DNA of 64,000 nucleotides from Aselliscus stoliczkanus (GCA_033961575.1 CM066737.1:103072709-103136708), one strand, 5' to 3'. Shown: positions 36,030-49,339, counted from the stretch's first letter. The notes: generated from the letters alone by a model not told the origin. Numbers and translations: made by a program.

Positions 36030-36545
36030 ACCCTCATCTACCACCCTTACCCTCTGGTAACCAGTAAACTATTGTCTGTGTTTATGAGTTTTTGTTTCTC
36101 ATTTGTTTGTCTTGTTCCTTTGTTGTTTTCAGTTTTGCATACCACATATCAGTGAAATCATATGGTTCTCAACTTTTTTGTCTGACTTATTTCACTTAGC
36201 ATAATAATCACAAGATCCATCCATGTTGTTGCAAATGGCACATTTCATCTTTTCTTATGGCAGAGTAGTATTCCATTGTGTATATATACCACAACTTCTT
36301 TATCCAATCATCTGTCAAAGGATACTTTGGTTGTTTCCACGTCTTGGCCACCATAAATAAAGCGCCAGTGAACATCGGAGCACATATATCTTTACGGATA
36401 AATGTTTTCAGATTTTTGGGGGTAGATACCACGGCAGGGATTGCTGAGTCATATGGTAATTCTATTCTTAATTTTTTGAGGAACCTCCATACTGCCGTCC
36501 AAAGCAGCTGTTTCCATCTGCATTCCCACCAGCAGTGTCTGAGGT
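36030..36545 (-). mobile_element. L1 3' ORF2 region, antisense
   Basis: On the minus strand the frame reads KTWKQPKYPLTDDWIKKLWY then [14 protein letters not shown], the L1 ORF2 C-terminal region. It is truncated at both ends. Confidence 0.85.
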
Positions 36546-36587
36546 GGTAAGGACATTACAAATGTTTATGTAGAATGAGAAAAAGCA

Positions 36588-36870
36588 GGAGCAGCAAACT
36601 TTCTGCAAAGAGCCAGATAGCAACTATTTCGTCACTGCAGGCCATCTAGTTTCAGTTGTGACTCATTCCTGCCTTGGTAGCACAAAAACCGGTAATACAG
36701 AAACAATTAGGGTACCTCTTCCAATAAAACTTTATTTATGGCCACTGAAATATGGATTTCACATATTTTTCATGTGTCATGAAATATTACTCTTGAGTTT
36801 TTTCCATCATTTAAAAATGTGAAAACCTTTCTTAGCTGGCAGACACTACAAAAGCTCACATTCACCTTTG
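36588..36870 (-). repeat. hAT (Charlie-type) non-autonomous element, antisense
   Basis: AGCAAACTTTCTGCAAAGAG and CCAATAAAACTTTATTTATG are the antisense of the family seen at 44569 and 52630. The extension GGCCACTGAAATATGGATTT matches the copy at 59825. Confidence 0.65.
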
Positions 36871-39800
36871 GGTTAAATGGCATTGTAAAGATGAATGAGA
36901 AAAGTTAACAAATAATCTTCAAAACCTGTTTTCATCAGTAGTTACAGCCTTGTTTCCTGACAGACCTTTAGTCCAGGAATTAAACAAGTGAAAAAGCTCA
37001 ACAGCTCGAGGGGTGAGAATGACTTACACATCTACTTGTTTTGGGGGAGGTAAGGCACATTTTCCTGAGTCATCTCTCTATACTGGCCTGGTCCTGCCTT
37101 GTGACCATGGGCCTCAAGTCCAAAACATCTGGCAGGAAATGGGGTCACAGTCTGTGGCGTTGGAGTGAACTTGTATCTGTCCAGAGTAAACTGGACCTTG
37201 GAGAGAATCCAGCTCCCAAAACTGGCCTCTTGGGCCTCTGCTTAACCAATGAGTGACTGGCCAGATGACCTCATTTGAATTTTATCTCCTCCCCTTCCTC
37301 CTACCCACCCCCAACAGAGATGCTAATGAGAAAAACAAAAGAGCAAGAACAAATCACCAGAGAAAAAGAAATGACAGAGCAGAGATAGCAATTAAATATA
37401 TATTGATTTATATATGAAATCTATAGAGAGAATCCAGAAAATGGTTTCTGATTTTACTGCCTCAATGTTATCTTGCTTGTAAAACTAGGATGGCACCTGC
37501 CAGCCACAGATGGTAGGAGCTGATAAGCAAGTAATTATCTTTTTCTGTTTCACTAGACGTTACAAATACATATACTTTGTGTATTGGGCTGGAATAAATA
37601 GATAGCACTTTAGGTTGGAACATAATCTGGGGAGATTCTATAAAATGGAGATTTAGGAGGACTATGAAAAATATTTTTTTTCTATTACAAATATTGATGC
37701 ATGGAGTACTTAAAAGATGAACATCAGTAGATTTAATTTGAGTATGACAAGTGGAGTTTTGAACAGTGGAAAATGCTGGATATTAACTAGCTGTGTAAGT
37801 TAGTCAGACATTTTAACAAGGTGACACCCTGAAGAAGAGAAGGAGTTAGCAGAAATAAAAATGAGTAGAATTAACAGTTTCTTATTTTAAAAAGGTATTT
37901 ATTTGTGATATTTTATGCTTTTCTGGGATTTTCTTAATTTTTGATCCATTGGTTTTTTTCAGGCCTTTTAAGCTGACTGTTGAATAGCAGCTTTAAAAAT
38001 TGTGTAGGAGAGTAAGGCATCTTTGACACAATCTTTTACTGAAGTAACAAGTCCTTTGACCAGCCCTCAGCTGAAATCTGTATAGTATATGATTTTTTAA
38101 AAATCCAAAGAAAATAAAAAGTTCATGGTCATAAAACCAATAGATCCCAAGGATACTAACACTGAATCCCTGCCCTGTAGCCAAGATGAAAGTGACCTGA
38201 CACATTAACACAGAGTTCAAAAGGGTAGAAGATATTCTATCTTGTATCCCTGAAACTTGGGACACTTGATCAGCTTGGTTGCCAATCTCCTGGCAGGACC
38301 ATTATCAAGCATGCTGGTATTTATTTAGAAATCTAAAAATATAATATATATTATATCTTTAGAAATCTAAAAAATATTTGTGGTTATTGAACTAACAGCT
38401 AACTGGCTTATATGGGCAGTAAAATGTTTCCAATTTATTTAAATAAGTAATTATTCATGCTTAGTTTGTGCTCAGTTCTTTGCTTCTGGTTCTGGGTAGT
38501 ATTAAGAAGTTTGGCATGGCCCCCGGATCTCAGTAAAAGTGAAGACATACACTAGAAGCCCTCCAAATTAGCTTCCACTGACTCAGAATGCACTGCTTCG
38601 TTACATGGTGAATGCCTTGAGTGAGGTGCCTGAGCCCCAGGGTATCAGCTCTCCCCAGCGCCACATGCCTACTACTGCTCCCTCCAGCCAAGGCCAAGTG
38701 AACTCGGCAGCTGTGATTGCTCTCAAATCTGTTTATGTCAGTTGCCCCAATAATTGCAATTATGTAATGAAACAATATGTTAATTAATGAAATAGTGTGA
38801 AGAGGGTTCGTATTTCTAGAACAACTCAGTCAAATGCTTTGCAAATGTGAATTGTTAAAGAAGAACCTTGAATTAATAGGGGAGAGATGACAGTAAAAGA
38901 TTGGGGGAAACGGTAATAATCTATTTAGAAGGATTTCAGTGGCACATTATGAGTATGCTTTATAAGGAAAGACAGTGCTTGAATCCAATCAACAGACCTA
39001 CCTTGGCTGTATTTCTAAAAATTGCCAAATGAAGGCACAGTTTCACTATAATTTAAAATAAAATGTGTAAGGTAGTTTGTCTTTTTCAGTTAGTGATCTT
39101 GATTGCATCAGATAAGAATGCTGCAACTGTACATATAAAATTGATGATATCAAAATTTATGATGAAGTATTGGACTGTGTGGAATAGAGACTAAGTGGGA
39201 CAGCAGTTCTTACAAAGAGAAGGAAAAGGAAATCTAGCATATGGGGAAAATTTGCACAGCAATTAATCACACACTGAAGATGTAGCACTAACTTTAAAAT
39301 ATGTTCTAAAGCATTTTGCCCTTTTATAACCATTTAGGCAAACAAAAATATTTGCAATTCAATTGTTTTCAGTTACATTTTTCTTAGCTGCACTATTAGA
39401 TTCAACATTCTTGGCCAAGCTTCTCAGTGGAAACTATTTATTATCTGATTTGGCTCTCCTTCTAATTGGAAGTAATCAGAAACAATAAGATATATTTTCC
39501 TGGAGATTTATTTTAGGTTCAGGAGATAACCAGATGGGTGAAATAGCATAGAAATGACATGAAGATAGAATCAGTGTCTTTGCTTTTCTGTGATCCTGTT
39601 TTAAAAACATGTCGTAAAATAATACAGAAGCTGAGGTCCACTTAGAATGATTAACCTGGAAAGCTGACTCCAGTGTCTATAAGAACGGTCTGCCTTAGGG
39701 TGGAGTGTTTCAAATGGCCTCTTCAGAATCAAGATGGCGATACCTGTGATCAGCAAAGAGAATTGGTAAAATCTCTGTTCCGTATAAAGTTAGAATGAGC

Positions 39801-40516
39801 ACCCCTAGGAAAACACGAACTCTCTGTTTCTAAATTAAGATTTCCTCATGGGTTAATGAACACCATAGTCGAGCGAGCCCCTGATAGGAGGTGCAGAGAG
39901 ATCCTAATTCAGCATTATTTATGAGATCTGTCTCTTGCCAGTTTGCTCCCTTAAAACATAGTGAAGGGGCTTTATAAACTGTTTGGGTCTATGTATCATG
40001 AACCATCCTGCATGATCAAATTAGGAGCCAGGAATAGACCATGTGGGTAATATGTGTCACATATGAATTAGTTGATGATGAAGACACGGTCTGTTGCTCC
40101 CAGGGAATCTGAGTAAAACACACTCAATAAAATGCTGCTCCATATCATTGTTAAAACTATTATCCAACTTTAAATGAGAGTATTCTTCAACTCCCAGAAC
40201 TCTTTTATTGCCAAATTCTGGCATGAGGGGAACATCAGCAGAGTTTTATCGTTTACTTCCATGGCATGTGTTGAGCTAAATCTCAGATGGAGAAGAGATC
40301 TTCAGTGGTTCGCTGGGCTGACGCCTTTCTAACAAGCTCCCAGGTGATAGCCGTGATCTTGGATGGGTGACCTCACAATGGCTGGCAGTTTGAAAATGGC
40401 CACAGCGAGGCCATTTATACCATGGGAAATGACACACGCCACAAATCAGGTTTATTCTCCCCCTTGTCCCCGAAAGCGAGTTTTAAACGATAACATGCAC
40501 ACCACTGCCTCTGAGA

Positions 40517-40580
40517 CAGAGGTTCTTAATCTTTTTTTGTGCCATGAACCCTTTTGACATTTGCCAAGGCCCACCTCTGA

Positions 40581-40636
<56 letters not shown>

Positions 40637-41021
40637 AACTCATTGAAGTCATTACAATGTTAAATGGACAAGTTTATGATACAGTTACATGTGAGCTTCT
40701 CTAATGACATTTGAAATAACATGATCCAGCAGCAGGTCTTCTCTGAATTCTAAGTGGTGATGAACATAAACTGTATTTTGAGATATCTGTGACAACACTG
40801 TAATATGATATGAAAATATCTTTGGTTTCTACTAAGGACAAAGTCCTTGGCCCAGCTAATACTACTGTGGTTTGTTGGCTACACTCATAACTGAAGGAAA
40901 GGCCACAATTTTACTTAGGTGTCAGTGAAGATAAGGGTGTCATTTATTTTCTGTTCAAGTCTGCCCTGAATTCTATTCGCAGACCCCCTGGGAACGCATT
41001 GACTCAGGGTAAGAACTCCTG
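40517..41021. mobile_element. hAT-like element carrying a TG microsatellite
   Basis: The left end CAGAGGTTCTTAATCT and the complement of the right end CAGGAGTTCTTACCCT match at 12 of 16 positions. The flanking 8-mers CTCTGAGA and CTCTATTA agree at 5 of 8, a decayed hAT-type target duplication. Non-coding. Confidence 0.5.
40585..40633. repeat. Pure TG dinucleotide microsatellite (49 bp)
   Basis: About 24 uninterrupted TG units, with Z-DNA potential and likely polymorphic. Confidence 0.95.
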
Positions 41022-41039
41022 CTCTATTAGAACCCTACT

Positions 41040-41115
41040 TCAAGTGTACACTTGAAACCTATGTAATTTTACTAACTGTTGTCACCTCAATACATTTAAT
41101 TTAAAAAAAAGACAA
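41040..41115 (+). repeat. L1 3'-end remnant
   Basis: GTGTACACTTGAAACCTATG, then CACCTCAATACATTTAATTT and an A-run, the common last bases of L1 3' UTRs. Confidence 0.6.
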
Positions 41116-41389
41116 AATGAATCCTACTTCATATTTGCGAGCATCAAAATGAACCCTGCTGCTTTAGGTCCAAAGAGGAGGTGGGAAGGACATTTTCTCT
41201 AGAAAATGTAGCTATATTGGGACTCCAAGTAATATTCACAAAATTCACAAATTATGTTTCTGTTTATAGTAATAACTCCTCAAGCTATTGTCTTCATTTC
41301 CATAAGCACTTTTTTATTGATTATTGTTGTTGTGCTGGTGTACCCCCCAGATATCTTTATAGGCTTCTCACCCTGCTTAGCATCTGCTC

Positions 41390-42220
41390 TCTCTTGTCCG
41401 TTCACAGGGCTGTTCTGTCCCACTTCGGCTTCTCCGTTTTCTAGCCTCTTGCAGAACCACTGTTGTAACCTTCAGGCCACTACATTATTCTGCTCCTCGT
41501 GGGAATCATCTTACACTCCTCTCTCTCCCACTGTTGCCGAATCCTTTAGATTCTTTCTCAGCTCTACCCCTTACATCCATCCTTATCTTTCTGTGTCCAC
41601 TCTGCCAATTCATTTTCACTTAGACTCTTACGATAAACTCCTAGTAGGTCATCCTAACTTCAGTTTTGCCCGCTCCAGTGTATTCTGTGCTGTGCTCCCA
41701 GAACTATTTCAAGACACAGATCTGACCATTTCACACCCACACCCTCGCCGCAAAGGCCCCCCATTTTGTATGGATAAGCATGGCCCTCAGGTCTCTCCTT
41801 GATCTGAAGCCAGTCTACTTTTCCACCATTCTTCCCAGAAGAATGTCTTCCCAGCAATGGTAGAAGGTTCAGCATTCCCCCAGAGATGCCCTGAATGATG
41901 CCAGCACTTTACTTTCCACAGTCTGTCCTCTTGTCTAGAATGCACTTCATCCTAGCTTTGCTTCTTGTGGGTTTCTCTAATCCTAAAAGCTCTGTGTGTC
42001 TTAACTCCTCCACAACAATTTCCTAGGGTCCCTAGCCCTGAATTAGCCCCTACAGTACCTATTTTCTCATCAAACTTGGCTTATTATTTTACTGTTGCCT
42101 TTTAGACAGAATTCCGTCTGTAGTATTTTGTCTGGGAGCCTCAGTACAGAGGGGATGGAAATGTATCCATCTTGAAGATCCCCCCACAGCATTTAGCACT
42201 GGGATTGTTCATAATATGTA
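41390..42220 (+). repeat. L2 copy, plus orientation
   Basis: CACAGATCTGACCATTTCAC, CTTGTCTAGAATGCACTTCA and TAACTCCTCCACAACAATTT follow the L2 3' order. The 182-codon frame across 41254-41802 is L2-derived and overlaps unrelated DNA at its start, so it is not a host gene. Confidence 0.7.
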
Positions 42221-42238
42221 TCCAACTTACTTATTTTT

Positions 42239-42341
42239 TTTTCTTTTTGAGAGCAGTATCACTGGCCCTCATATGTGGGACCGAACCGGAGCCGCTGGCT
42301 TCCTAGGCCAGCGCTTAACCACCACGCCACTCGGCCGGCCC
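42239..42341 (-). mobile_element. Head-only tRNA SINE, antisense
   Basis: It ends in CACTCGGCCGGCCC, with 17-bp target copies CCAACTTACTTATTTTT at 42222-42238 and 42342-42358. A young insertion. Confidence 0.92.
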
Positions 42342-42878
42342 CCAACTTACTTATTTTTCAACTGCATTATTCTGATGATTTTGTGAATAAGTATTTCATT
42401 TCACCCAACAAGATTTTGAATTATTTGTATGCAAGGAATCTGCTTGGCACTTCTTGGTATTTTCTCAGTACCAGCAATTGTAGGTGTTCAATAAATACTT
42501 GTTGAAATGAATTAATGATAGCATTTACTCCTTTTCCTAAGTATGCTTCATTCTTAGGAGGTTTATAATTTGCCCAAGGAAACACTCTTAGCATGTAATG
42601 CCCATTGGTTGAACTATTAATTGAACTATTAGGCATGCCATTAAAGGTGTAAGTGGAAACATAATGCCACATTTGCCTCCCTCTTCTTCTTTCCAGTAGA
42701 AACCAGCCAGTTTCAGACTTGAATAACTGCAAATCAACCAGGAGATTTAGGGAGATCCTAGGTCTGTTATTTCTGAAGTTGATATAATATTGCGGTTCTG
42801 TGTAGTTAACCAAATTTGTAACCATGTGATAAATATACTGTGATGAGTATCACATTGAGCGGGTCACCTTTTTTGTAG

Positions 42879-42961
42879 GGCCTGATGATGCACAACAGAA
42901 AATAGAGCCTCATCACACAGCAGTGCTGGGGGAAGGTGACAGTGTCCAGGTGGAGAACAAG
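42879..42961 (+). CDS. PIR: PIR internal coding exon
   Basis: The acceptor is TTTTTTGTAG and the donor GTAAGT. The exon takes the carried G to read GPDDAQQKIEPHHTAVLGEG and then DSVQVENK, ending in phase 0. This is the middle of the pirin C-terminal cupin. It contains a paired-histidine stretch, EPHHTAV. In the pirin family the second cupin is regarded as metal-free, so these histidines should not be read as iron ligands. No frameshift or stop is seen, and the exon matches the expected length with no indel relative to the family as remembered. Confidence 0.96.
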
Positions 42962-43521
42962 GTAAGTATTACATCTTTCCTTTTTCTTAACTTGTACTTT
43001 CTACTAGTTTCCAGGGAAATGCCTAAATCTCCAGTGTAGCTGGGGATTTTTCTTTCTCCCTGGCAAAGAAATGATGCCATGAGTTGAATAGCCCCTTTCA
43101 TTAACTTCCGTTATTTCTGTTGGTTTATTTTAAGGTTTTATCTATAATGATTCCTCATCTTCAGGAATCATCTATGTCCCTATTGTTTACCCCCAAGCAA
43201 TTTGAATCTGGAGGCAACACATCTTTCTTTTCTCTTAATTTTCTTTCTTTATAGAATTGATTTACTTTTTTTTAGTGTGTGTGAAAATGGGTCAGCTTTT
43301 AGGAGTATAAATATCGATGCACATGTATACTCATAGAGAGCCCTTTGAAAGTAATTCCGATTTTGAACTGAGATGGAGCATATGATGCATTTCATAGTCA
43401 TGTCGTGTGGATGCCCTGCTTTTTAAGTCAACTTTTTGATATTTTAGGAGGCTTTGGCGCTTTTTTCCCCAGGTTGCCAAGTTTCTTCCCTATGTCTATT
43501 TCACTGCCTTGGGTGATTCAC

Positions 43522-44166
43522 TCACTCACCATCTTGTGAGGCTGTGAAGCCAATTTGACTGCTTTGCATCATTTTAATAAAAAGGATTGAGGAGACAATT
43601 GTGCAAAAGGTCCTAAAAAGATCAATTTCGAAAAGGAGGGATGAAAACTGTTTCAGCGTGCAGGTCACTGGTGGGGAGGCAATCTCACTGACTTCTGGGC
43701 CCCTGACCTTGGCTTTGTAGAATACAATGGAGTTGAGGAAGTATTCTATCTTAGCCCACTTTCCTGGCACCTCACCTCCTGCTGCTTTAATCCTCTGCAA
43801 CACCGCCATGAACTGTGAAGTACATAGAAGAAAAATTTGTGCACACCAGATGAAATGCCTATTGCAGGGCCTATGTTGAACTGTACAAAACTGCCACACT
43901 TGACCTACAGAAATAGCAATTTTATCTACTTCAGCCCAATGCAGGAAAAGAGGCATGGAAGCTACACATAGGCCAGAACTGACTGATAGCAGATTAGTTT
44001 CTAACATTATCTGGTTTAACTTGATAACCTCACTTCTTCCAATAATATAGCAGAGGGCACATTGCAAGTGATAAAGATTTGGAAGCTGAAGTGGAACAGC
44101 AGAAAGAAGTGATGAGAGGAGCCAGAAAGATGGGAGGCAGCCAGGGTAGAAAAGAATCGGTTGCAA
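43522..44166 (-). other. Longest open frame of the window (214 codons), unassigned
   Basis: It lies antisense in a PIR intron. It contains hydrophobic runs near the start (FWLLSSLLSAVPL) and no motif I recognise. There is no upstream exon signal or promoter evidence, and codon use looks unremarkable. It is most likely a chance frame; a retroelement relic is possible. Confidence 0.2.
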
Positions 44167-44394
44167 CCATCAGTCTATTGACAAGCAGGACTCCAGGCTC
44201 TGGAGGCATCATTCTACTATGGGCACATCTGTAATTACTGCTGTGTACAAGCATAGTCTGAGGTATCAAGACATTAGAAAGATTTCTCTGAAACAATTTG
44301 TTTTATAAAAAAGTTAGCATTTAAATGGCACATGTTGCTCATATCCACAAAGAATAGAAAGTCCCCCTTAGATTGCAACAGAGAAGAGATTGTG

Positions 44395-44820
44395 AAGGCG
44401 TGAATCTTGGCTTTACCACTTGTTACCTGTGTGACTTTGGACATGTTTCTCAACCTCTCTGAGCTTCAGTTTCTTTGTCTGCAGAATTGAAATAATGACA
44501 CCAACTGCATGGTTGTTAGAAAGAATATGTGCAACTGATATATCAAAAAGTCTACTCCACATCTAGCACAGGGGTTGGTAGAGAATGTCCAATAGGCCAA
44601 ATTCAAATCTGTTTTCGTTAATTAAGTTTTATTGGATGACAGCCACACCCATGCATTGCTGTTTGTCTAGGAATGCTTTCACACCACAATGGTAGAGTTG
44701 AGTGGTTGTGACAGAGACTGAATAGCCCATAAAGCCTAAAATATTTATTCTCTGGCTCTTTAAGATTGCAAATCCCTGATCTAGTACATAGTGGGTGCCA
44801 AATAATGGTAACTGGAAAGT
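44395..44820 (+). repeat. MIR, plus orientation, split by a hAT element
   Basis: GTGTGACTTTGGACATGTTT, CAACCTCTCTGAGCTTCAGT, then CACATCTAGCA, the insertion, and the continuing tail CTAGTACATAGTGGGTGCC. Confidence 0.75.
44569..44778 (+). mobile_element. hAT (Charlie-type) non-autonomous element with 8-bp target duplication
   Basis: The 210-bp element starts CAGGGGTTGGTAGA and ends with the complement of CAGGGATTTGCAA. The internal TTAAGTTTTATTGGATGACA is typical of the family. Flanks ATCTAGCA (44561-44568) and ATCTAGTA (44779-44786) match at 7 of 8. Confidence 0.85.
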
Positions 44821-47800
44821 TCACTGATCTAAAAGCCTAATTTAACAGGTAGTCATGCCAGATACATGTTATCTAACGAGGATTCAGACCTTAGGCCCTT
44901 AAGGTTTAGGGTACATAACAGTTTCTACAGCTAGGAAAAGGCCCTAAAGGAATCTGATTCACTGAGGCTCCAGGCCAAGGTTATCTTCACTTGGATTGAT
45001 TTAGTGTAAGGATTAGATGAAGGAAGACGTGACTTCCCAGTGCTCCCCGAATCCCATTTGCACTGAGTTGTGGTCAAGAATGAGGAGTTGATATCTCCCT
45101 GGCTTCCTTCTAGCACTGTTCTTCCTGCACTTTGACTAGCCCTCATTTCTGCGTCTTCTACCATCACACCTATCTTCCTGGTCGACCAGTTAAATGGGCA
45201 GCTTCCTGTAGAGTGGCTGATCTTTGTGGCAGGAGAGGAGGGTACGGAAAGGTTGGTGTAGATCACGTCTTTTCTCTCCCCGGGCTTCCCTGCTCTATCT
45301 CAGCCTTTGACTCAACTTAGGTCTGCACATTTTAGGCGACAGGGACCCCTGTATTCTTCACTCAGAGGGTGGATTGTCTTTTGTGACCATTACTCGGAAG
45401 TCTTCCATGGCAGGTAGCAACTACAGGGGGCTCGGTTTATGTTAGATCTGTCCTTAAGCCAGACCGTTTGACTTCTTAGAGAAAGCCCACACCCCAACCA
45501 TGGCTTCACAATGGTCTTAACTTTTTCAGAGTTCTTAAAGATTGGGATCAACCCATGCTTCCTTGGACATTTGATCCTGTACTGTACTGGTCACCCTGGA
45601 ATAGCCTCTATTTCAAGGGTTAAGGCTCCCTGTGCTGCTTTGGCCCACAGTTGGTACTCTGGTTGCCAGGATGGCTCCATGATCAGGGGCACATGGGTTT
45701 GATATGAAAGGCTTGATCTGACCTTCATCCCCATGTTTATACCAGTGCTTCCTATAGAGGTCTTAAGCCTCATGGACTAGCAAACTTATTAGTATAGTTT
45801 GTCAAAATAGACAATCAATTCCTCATGGGATGCCATCAAAACCATTCTTGAGGTTAATGATACTCTTTAATGGACATCATTCATGGGGAACTCCTTAAAT
45901 TTATACAGATTAACATTTGATTAAAATAAAGATGGAAAGACAAAAATAAAACAAAATACCCTGTTAAAGCTAGAGACCACTTTTTGTTTATTTATGTGTA
46001 AAAATGTATAACAACCCATTAATTTTTTGAAACTGGTAACAGTTAATTGTTTTATCTTTCAATTGGCCTAAGTATAAACAATAAACTCTAGTAAGTACAA
46101 TTGCATTCAGTTAAGTCATACTAAAGCTCAGTTTCTTTCTGGTAATTTTTTTCAGGTAATATATCATTATAAAAATGTTCATGAAGCAAAAGCATACCCT
46201 TAGATTCATTCTCAAGAGTCTAATCAATCAAACAAACTATGAGACTCAATAGTATTGAAGATACCGACACCTTCCATGAATCATAGAGTCTTCATCTGAA
46301 CTTCAGTTATTGTTGGTATCAGTGGAACCCAAGACATGTCTTGGCAATAATATTTATGGAACAACAAAAGCAATTTGTAAAAGTAAATTATTAAGTAAAC
46401 ACAGAAGGGCCTAATTCTGAATTAGGAACTCTGAGGATGTGTGCCCAAGAGGAGGAAAAAACATATGAAGTAAAAGAGATAGTCTGGGCCCCACAAGGAA
46501 ATGAATTTTAGTTGGGGTAATTATACATGAAGAGTAACTGGGCCTCTGTTACCTTTGTATGTGGTCTTTTCATTAAACCTCAAAAAGGCCATTGACTTAG
46601 ATTCACACATGGACCCATGTCTTAAACAGGTCTTTCATTCTCTTTGCTTTTTACGTAGTTGTCATCATTTGATATTGTACACAAGGTCACCATGGACAAG
46701 GATTTTTCAAGATAACAGCAATTGGGACTTTTAACCACATCAGCATTCTACTGAATTATCAAGAAAGATGATCAGCTTTCACCAAAGAAGGCTAGTTAAG
46801 GAAAGAAAAAAGATGCATTTCAGAAAAAAGAAAAGGACACAAAACATCTGGTTTAGATTAGAGTAGAAGGGGCCACTCAGAGGTTAATTTTGTGGAAAAG
46901 TCATTAAAGAAAAACTTGGACCATCCTTCAGATTTCTGAAATGGGAAACCGAACCCCTGAACTCCTCAACACCCAGAAATTTAATCATTTTTCATTTCAG
47001 ACCAAATGCAAGTGTCCTTTTATCCTACTGTCCAAATTATAAATGAAAAGTCATCATTGGTTTGAGTAATATCAAAAGGAGCAAAACTTTTGTTTAAAAC
47101 TTTCTTATTCTAAAATGCATAAACTGTAGGACAAATTTGTTACTGACAGAGATGCATCTTCTGAATGAAAACCCTTACAGCTTTTGACATCAGCGCATCT
47201 ATGACACAGGAGATCAGCCATTCCTCTTTCTTTCTCCTCTGCCTCCTCACCCTAAAATTCAAGTGCATCTCCCCTCCAAAAAATCACTTCAAAACACTAT
47301 TCAGTGACATCTTCTTTCAGATTAAATTATAAATGATGTAGTACCAATGATCAGAACAATTTTTCTAAGATACTTTTCTTTCACGTGTCTGTTGATTCAC
47401 ATTAGAATTTCATCACTCCCAAGCCTTTAGGGAATAAACCTTTTTTTTTTTTTAAGTTGAATTTTTAGTCATTTCAACATGACATCGAAAAAAAAAAAAA
47501 GAAAGAATTTCAGATAAAAATCTGCCCCTTTCTTCTGGGCTTAGGTTCTGTTAGGCACAGTTTCACTTATTCATAATCTTGGGACATCAGCATGTATATT
47601 AGTTATTATCCTGAGCTATAAGTTATGATGATGTCTTTAAGGTCTGCTGACCCCTATAGTACGTGGTTCTAGACTAATTTTTAAGCTTCTATACCTGTTT
47701 TCATGGTTATTTTTTCATTTATATCATTGATGTTAAAATACCCATTTTCTTGTGTTGCTATCCAGAAGTGCTTTCCTGTCGTATAGCTTTGAATTTCTTA

Positions 47801-48429
47801 TAGGCCTGATAGCCACAAAGCCTAATTGTTAGTGTTGTGTATAAAGCAAGAACAAGTAGGGAGACTGAGTAGGATCTGTGCTAAGGTTAAAGCACTAATC
47901 TGTAGTGTATGGAGTCTAGGGCATCTATTTTAAAATTTGACAGCAGTAGCTTTTTTAGGCTTACTCTTTGATTTTCAGCTGAGTTCACATTAGCATATTT
48001 TGATATCAAATTGGGTTATGGATAGGTAAGGTGATGATGTGTAAATAAGTGTAGGCCTAGGAATAGTTAAACATATTTTTTAAACATGAAGAAATGATGA
48101 AAGCATCCACTAGGTAGATGTACTAAATGATACCAGCCCTGGGATTGTAGGGAGTAAATGAAGACTTGCAGAAAATATTCTACCCCAAACTCCCTTTTAA
48201 TTTTTTAAAATTGGAAGCAGAAGGAGAAATTCAATATAATATGATATCGTATAACATAATATTATTTTATCACATATTGAGGTATATGCTTATTATTAGA
48301 ATATGGGTGAAGGTTTTCAAAATTTTTGAAGGGTTTGTTTTAAAGTGCCTACTCATTATGGCTTTATTGACTGTTTTATTCTAAATCAGATAAATATGAG
48401 AGAGGCCTCAAAAGAAATATATGATGTTC

Positions 48430-48600
48430 AGTTATCTATTAGTCAGTAACAAATCGCCTTAAGCTATAGTAGCTTAAAGCAATTATTGATTATTTCTCAC
48501 AAGTGTGGTGGAAGGTTCTGCTGTTTTCTCTGGCATTACTGGATCAGAGGACATAAGCGGTAGTGGGTTTAGGGTCCTGTTGTCAAAATGCTCTCTGGAA
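48430..48600. repeat. Ancient interspersed repeat, class not assigned
   Basis: CAGTTATCTATTAGTCAGTA, TAGCTTAAAGCAATTATTGA resembles the common mammalian repeat beginning GTTATCTATTGCTGCATAAC. Another likely copy is at 62096. Confidence 0.4.
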
Positions 48601-49272
48601 GGAGTGCTACACAATATTAAGTCTCCCCAGTGATATCTAAAAGTGCATCTTTCTCTGCATCCACATTAACACTGGATGTTATAATTAATCTTTTTTTCAG
48701 CTTCAGGGGAAAAAAAATCTAATCTTCATTCTAAAAAACTTTTAAAGACTTTGACACAATTGGACACTTTTGGAGAGAAATTTCCCCAAGCAGATATCCC
48801 TTAGATGTTTTTATAAGGGTCCATTTAGGGCAACATTTCTGGGGCATATTTTACATTAATAGTAATAAGTATCAATTATTTTTGGATTTGCATAAATAAT
48901 CTTCCATTTAAAAAATTATTTCATTAGTGGGAAATTATAAATCCTATAATCACATAATCAATTATAGCCAGGTCAGTCACACAGTTTGTCTTAAAGATGT
49001 TTCCAGTTAAGAGAATCTTAATTTGAATTCTTCTTTATTTGAAAAGGTTAATATTTTAGTGGTCTGAACTTATTCTTGAATTCTGAATGCAAGCAAACAT
49101 CTTAAGGAATAAATGTTTCCATATTTAATGCTGCACAGAAAGTATTTGTGGAATTTATATTCAGGATTAGGAACATTGTCCATTTGGCCAGTATGTCAAC
49201 TTCAAATTATTTCTAAGTTGATATTCAAAAATAAGCATGTTTATTATCTGATACTTTCTTCCTTGACTTTAG

Positions 49273-49339
49273 GATCCTGAGCAAAGCCACTTTGTCCTGA
49301 TTGCCGGGGAGCCATTAAGAGAACCAGTTGTTCAACATG
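49273..49339 (+). CDS. PIR: PIR internal coding exon
   Basis: A 67-nt exon between a TTGACTTTAG acceptor and a GTAAGC donor. It starts in phase 0 and encodes DPEQSHFVLIAGEPLREPVV followed by QH, then leaves one G for the next exon. The LIAGEPLREPV stretch is a pirin signature near the C-terminus and forms the last strands of the second cupin. The EQ pair after DP differs from the KR I remember in human pirin; this is the least conserved spot in the visible protein. A head-only SINE sits only about 95 bp downstream, at 49433, outside the splice signals. Confidence 0.96.

Larger units (their letters stand above)
35558..42878 (+). other. PIR: PIR intron (7.3 kb)
   Basis: Bounded by GTAAGT and TTTTGTAG. 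It contains an antisense L1 3' region, an antisense hAT-type element, a hAT-like element carrying a TG microsatellite, an L2 copy and an antisense head-only SINE. 37.0-40.5 kb is unique sequence with no visible gene or repeat. Confidence 0.85.
42962..49272 (+). other. PIR: PIR intron (6.3 kb)
   Basis: Bounded by GTAAGT and CTTTAG. It holds a MIR split by a hAT element and the 214-codon antisense open frame described separately. 45.0-48.4 kb is AT-rich, with no recognisable gene; parts may be very old retroelement debris but I cannot assign them. Confidence 0.85.

Noticed and set aside
41254..41802. 182-codon open frame
   Set aside because: Most of it is an L2 3' region, with no conserved domain and no splice context.
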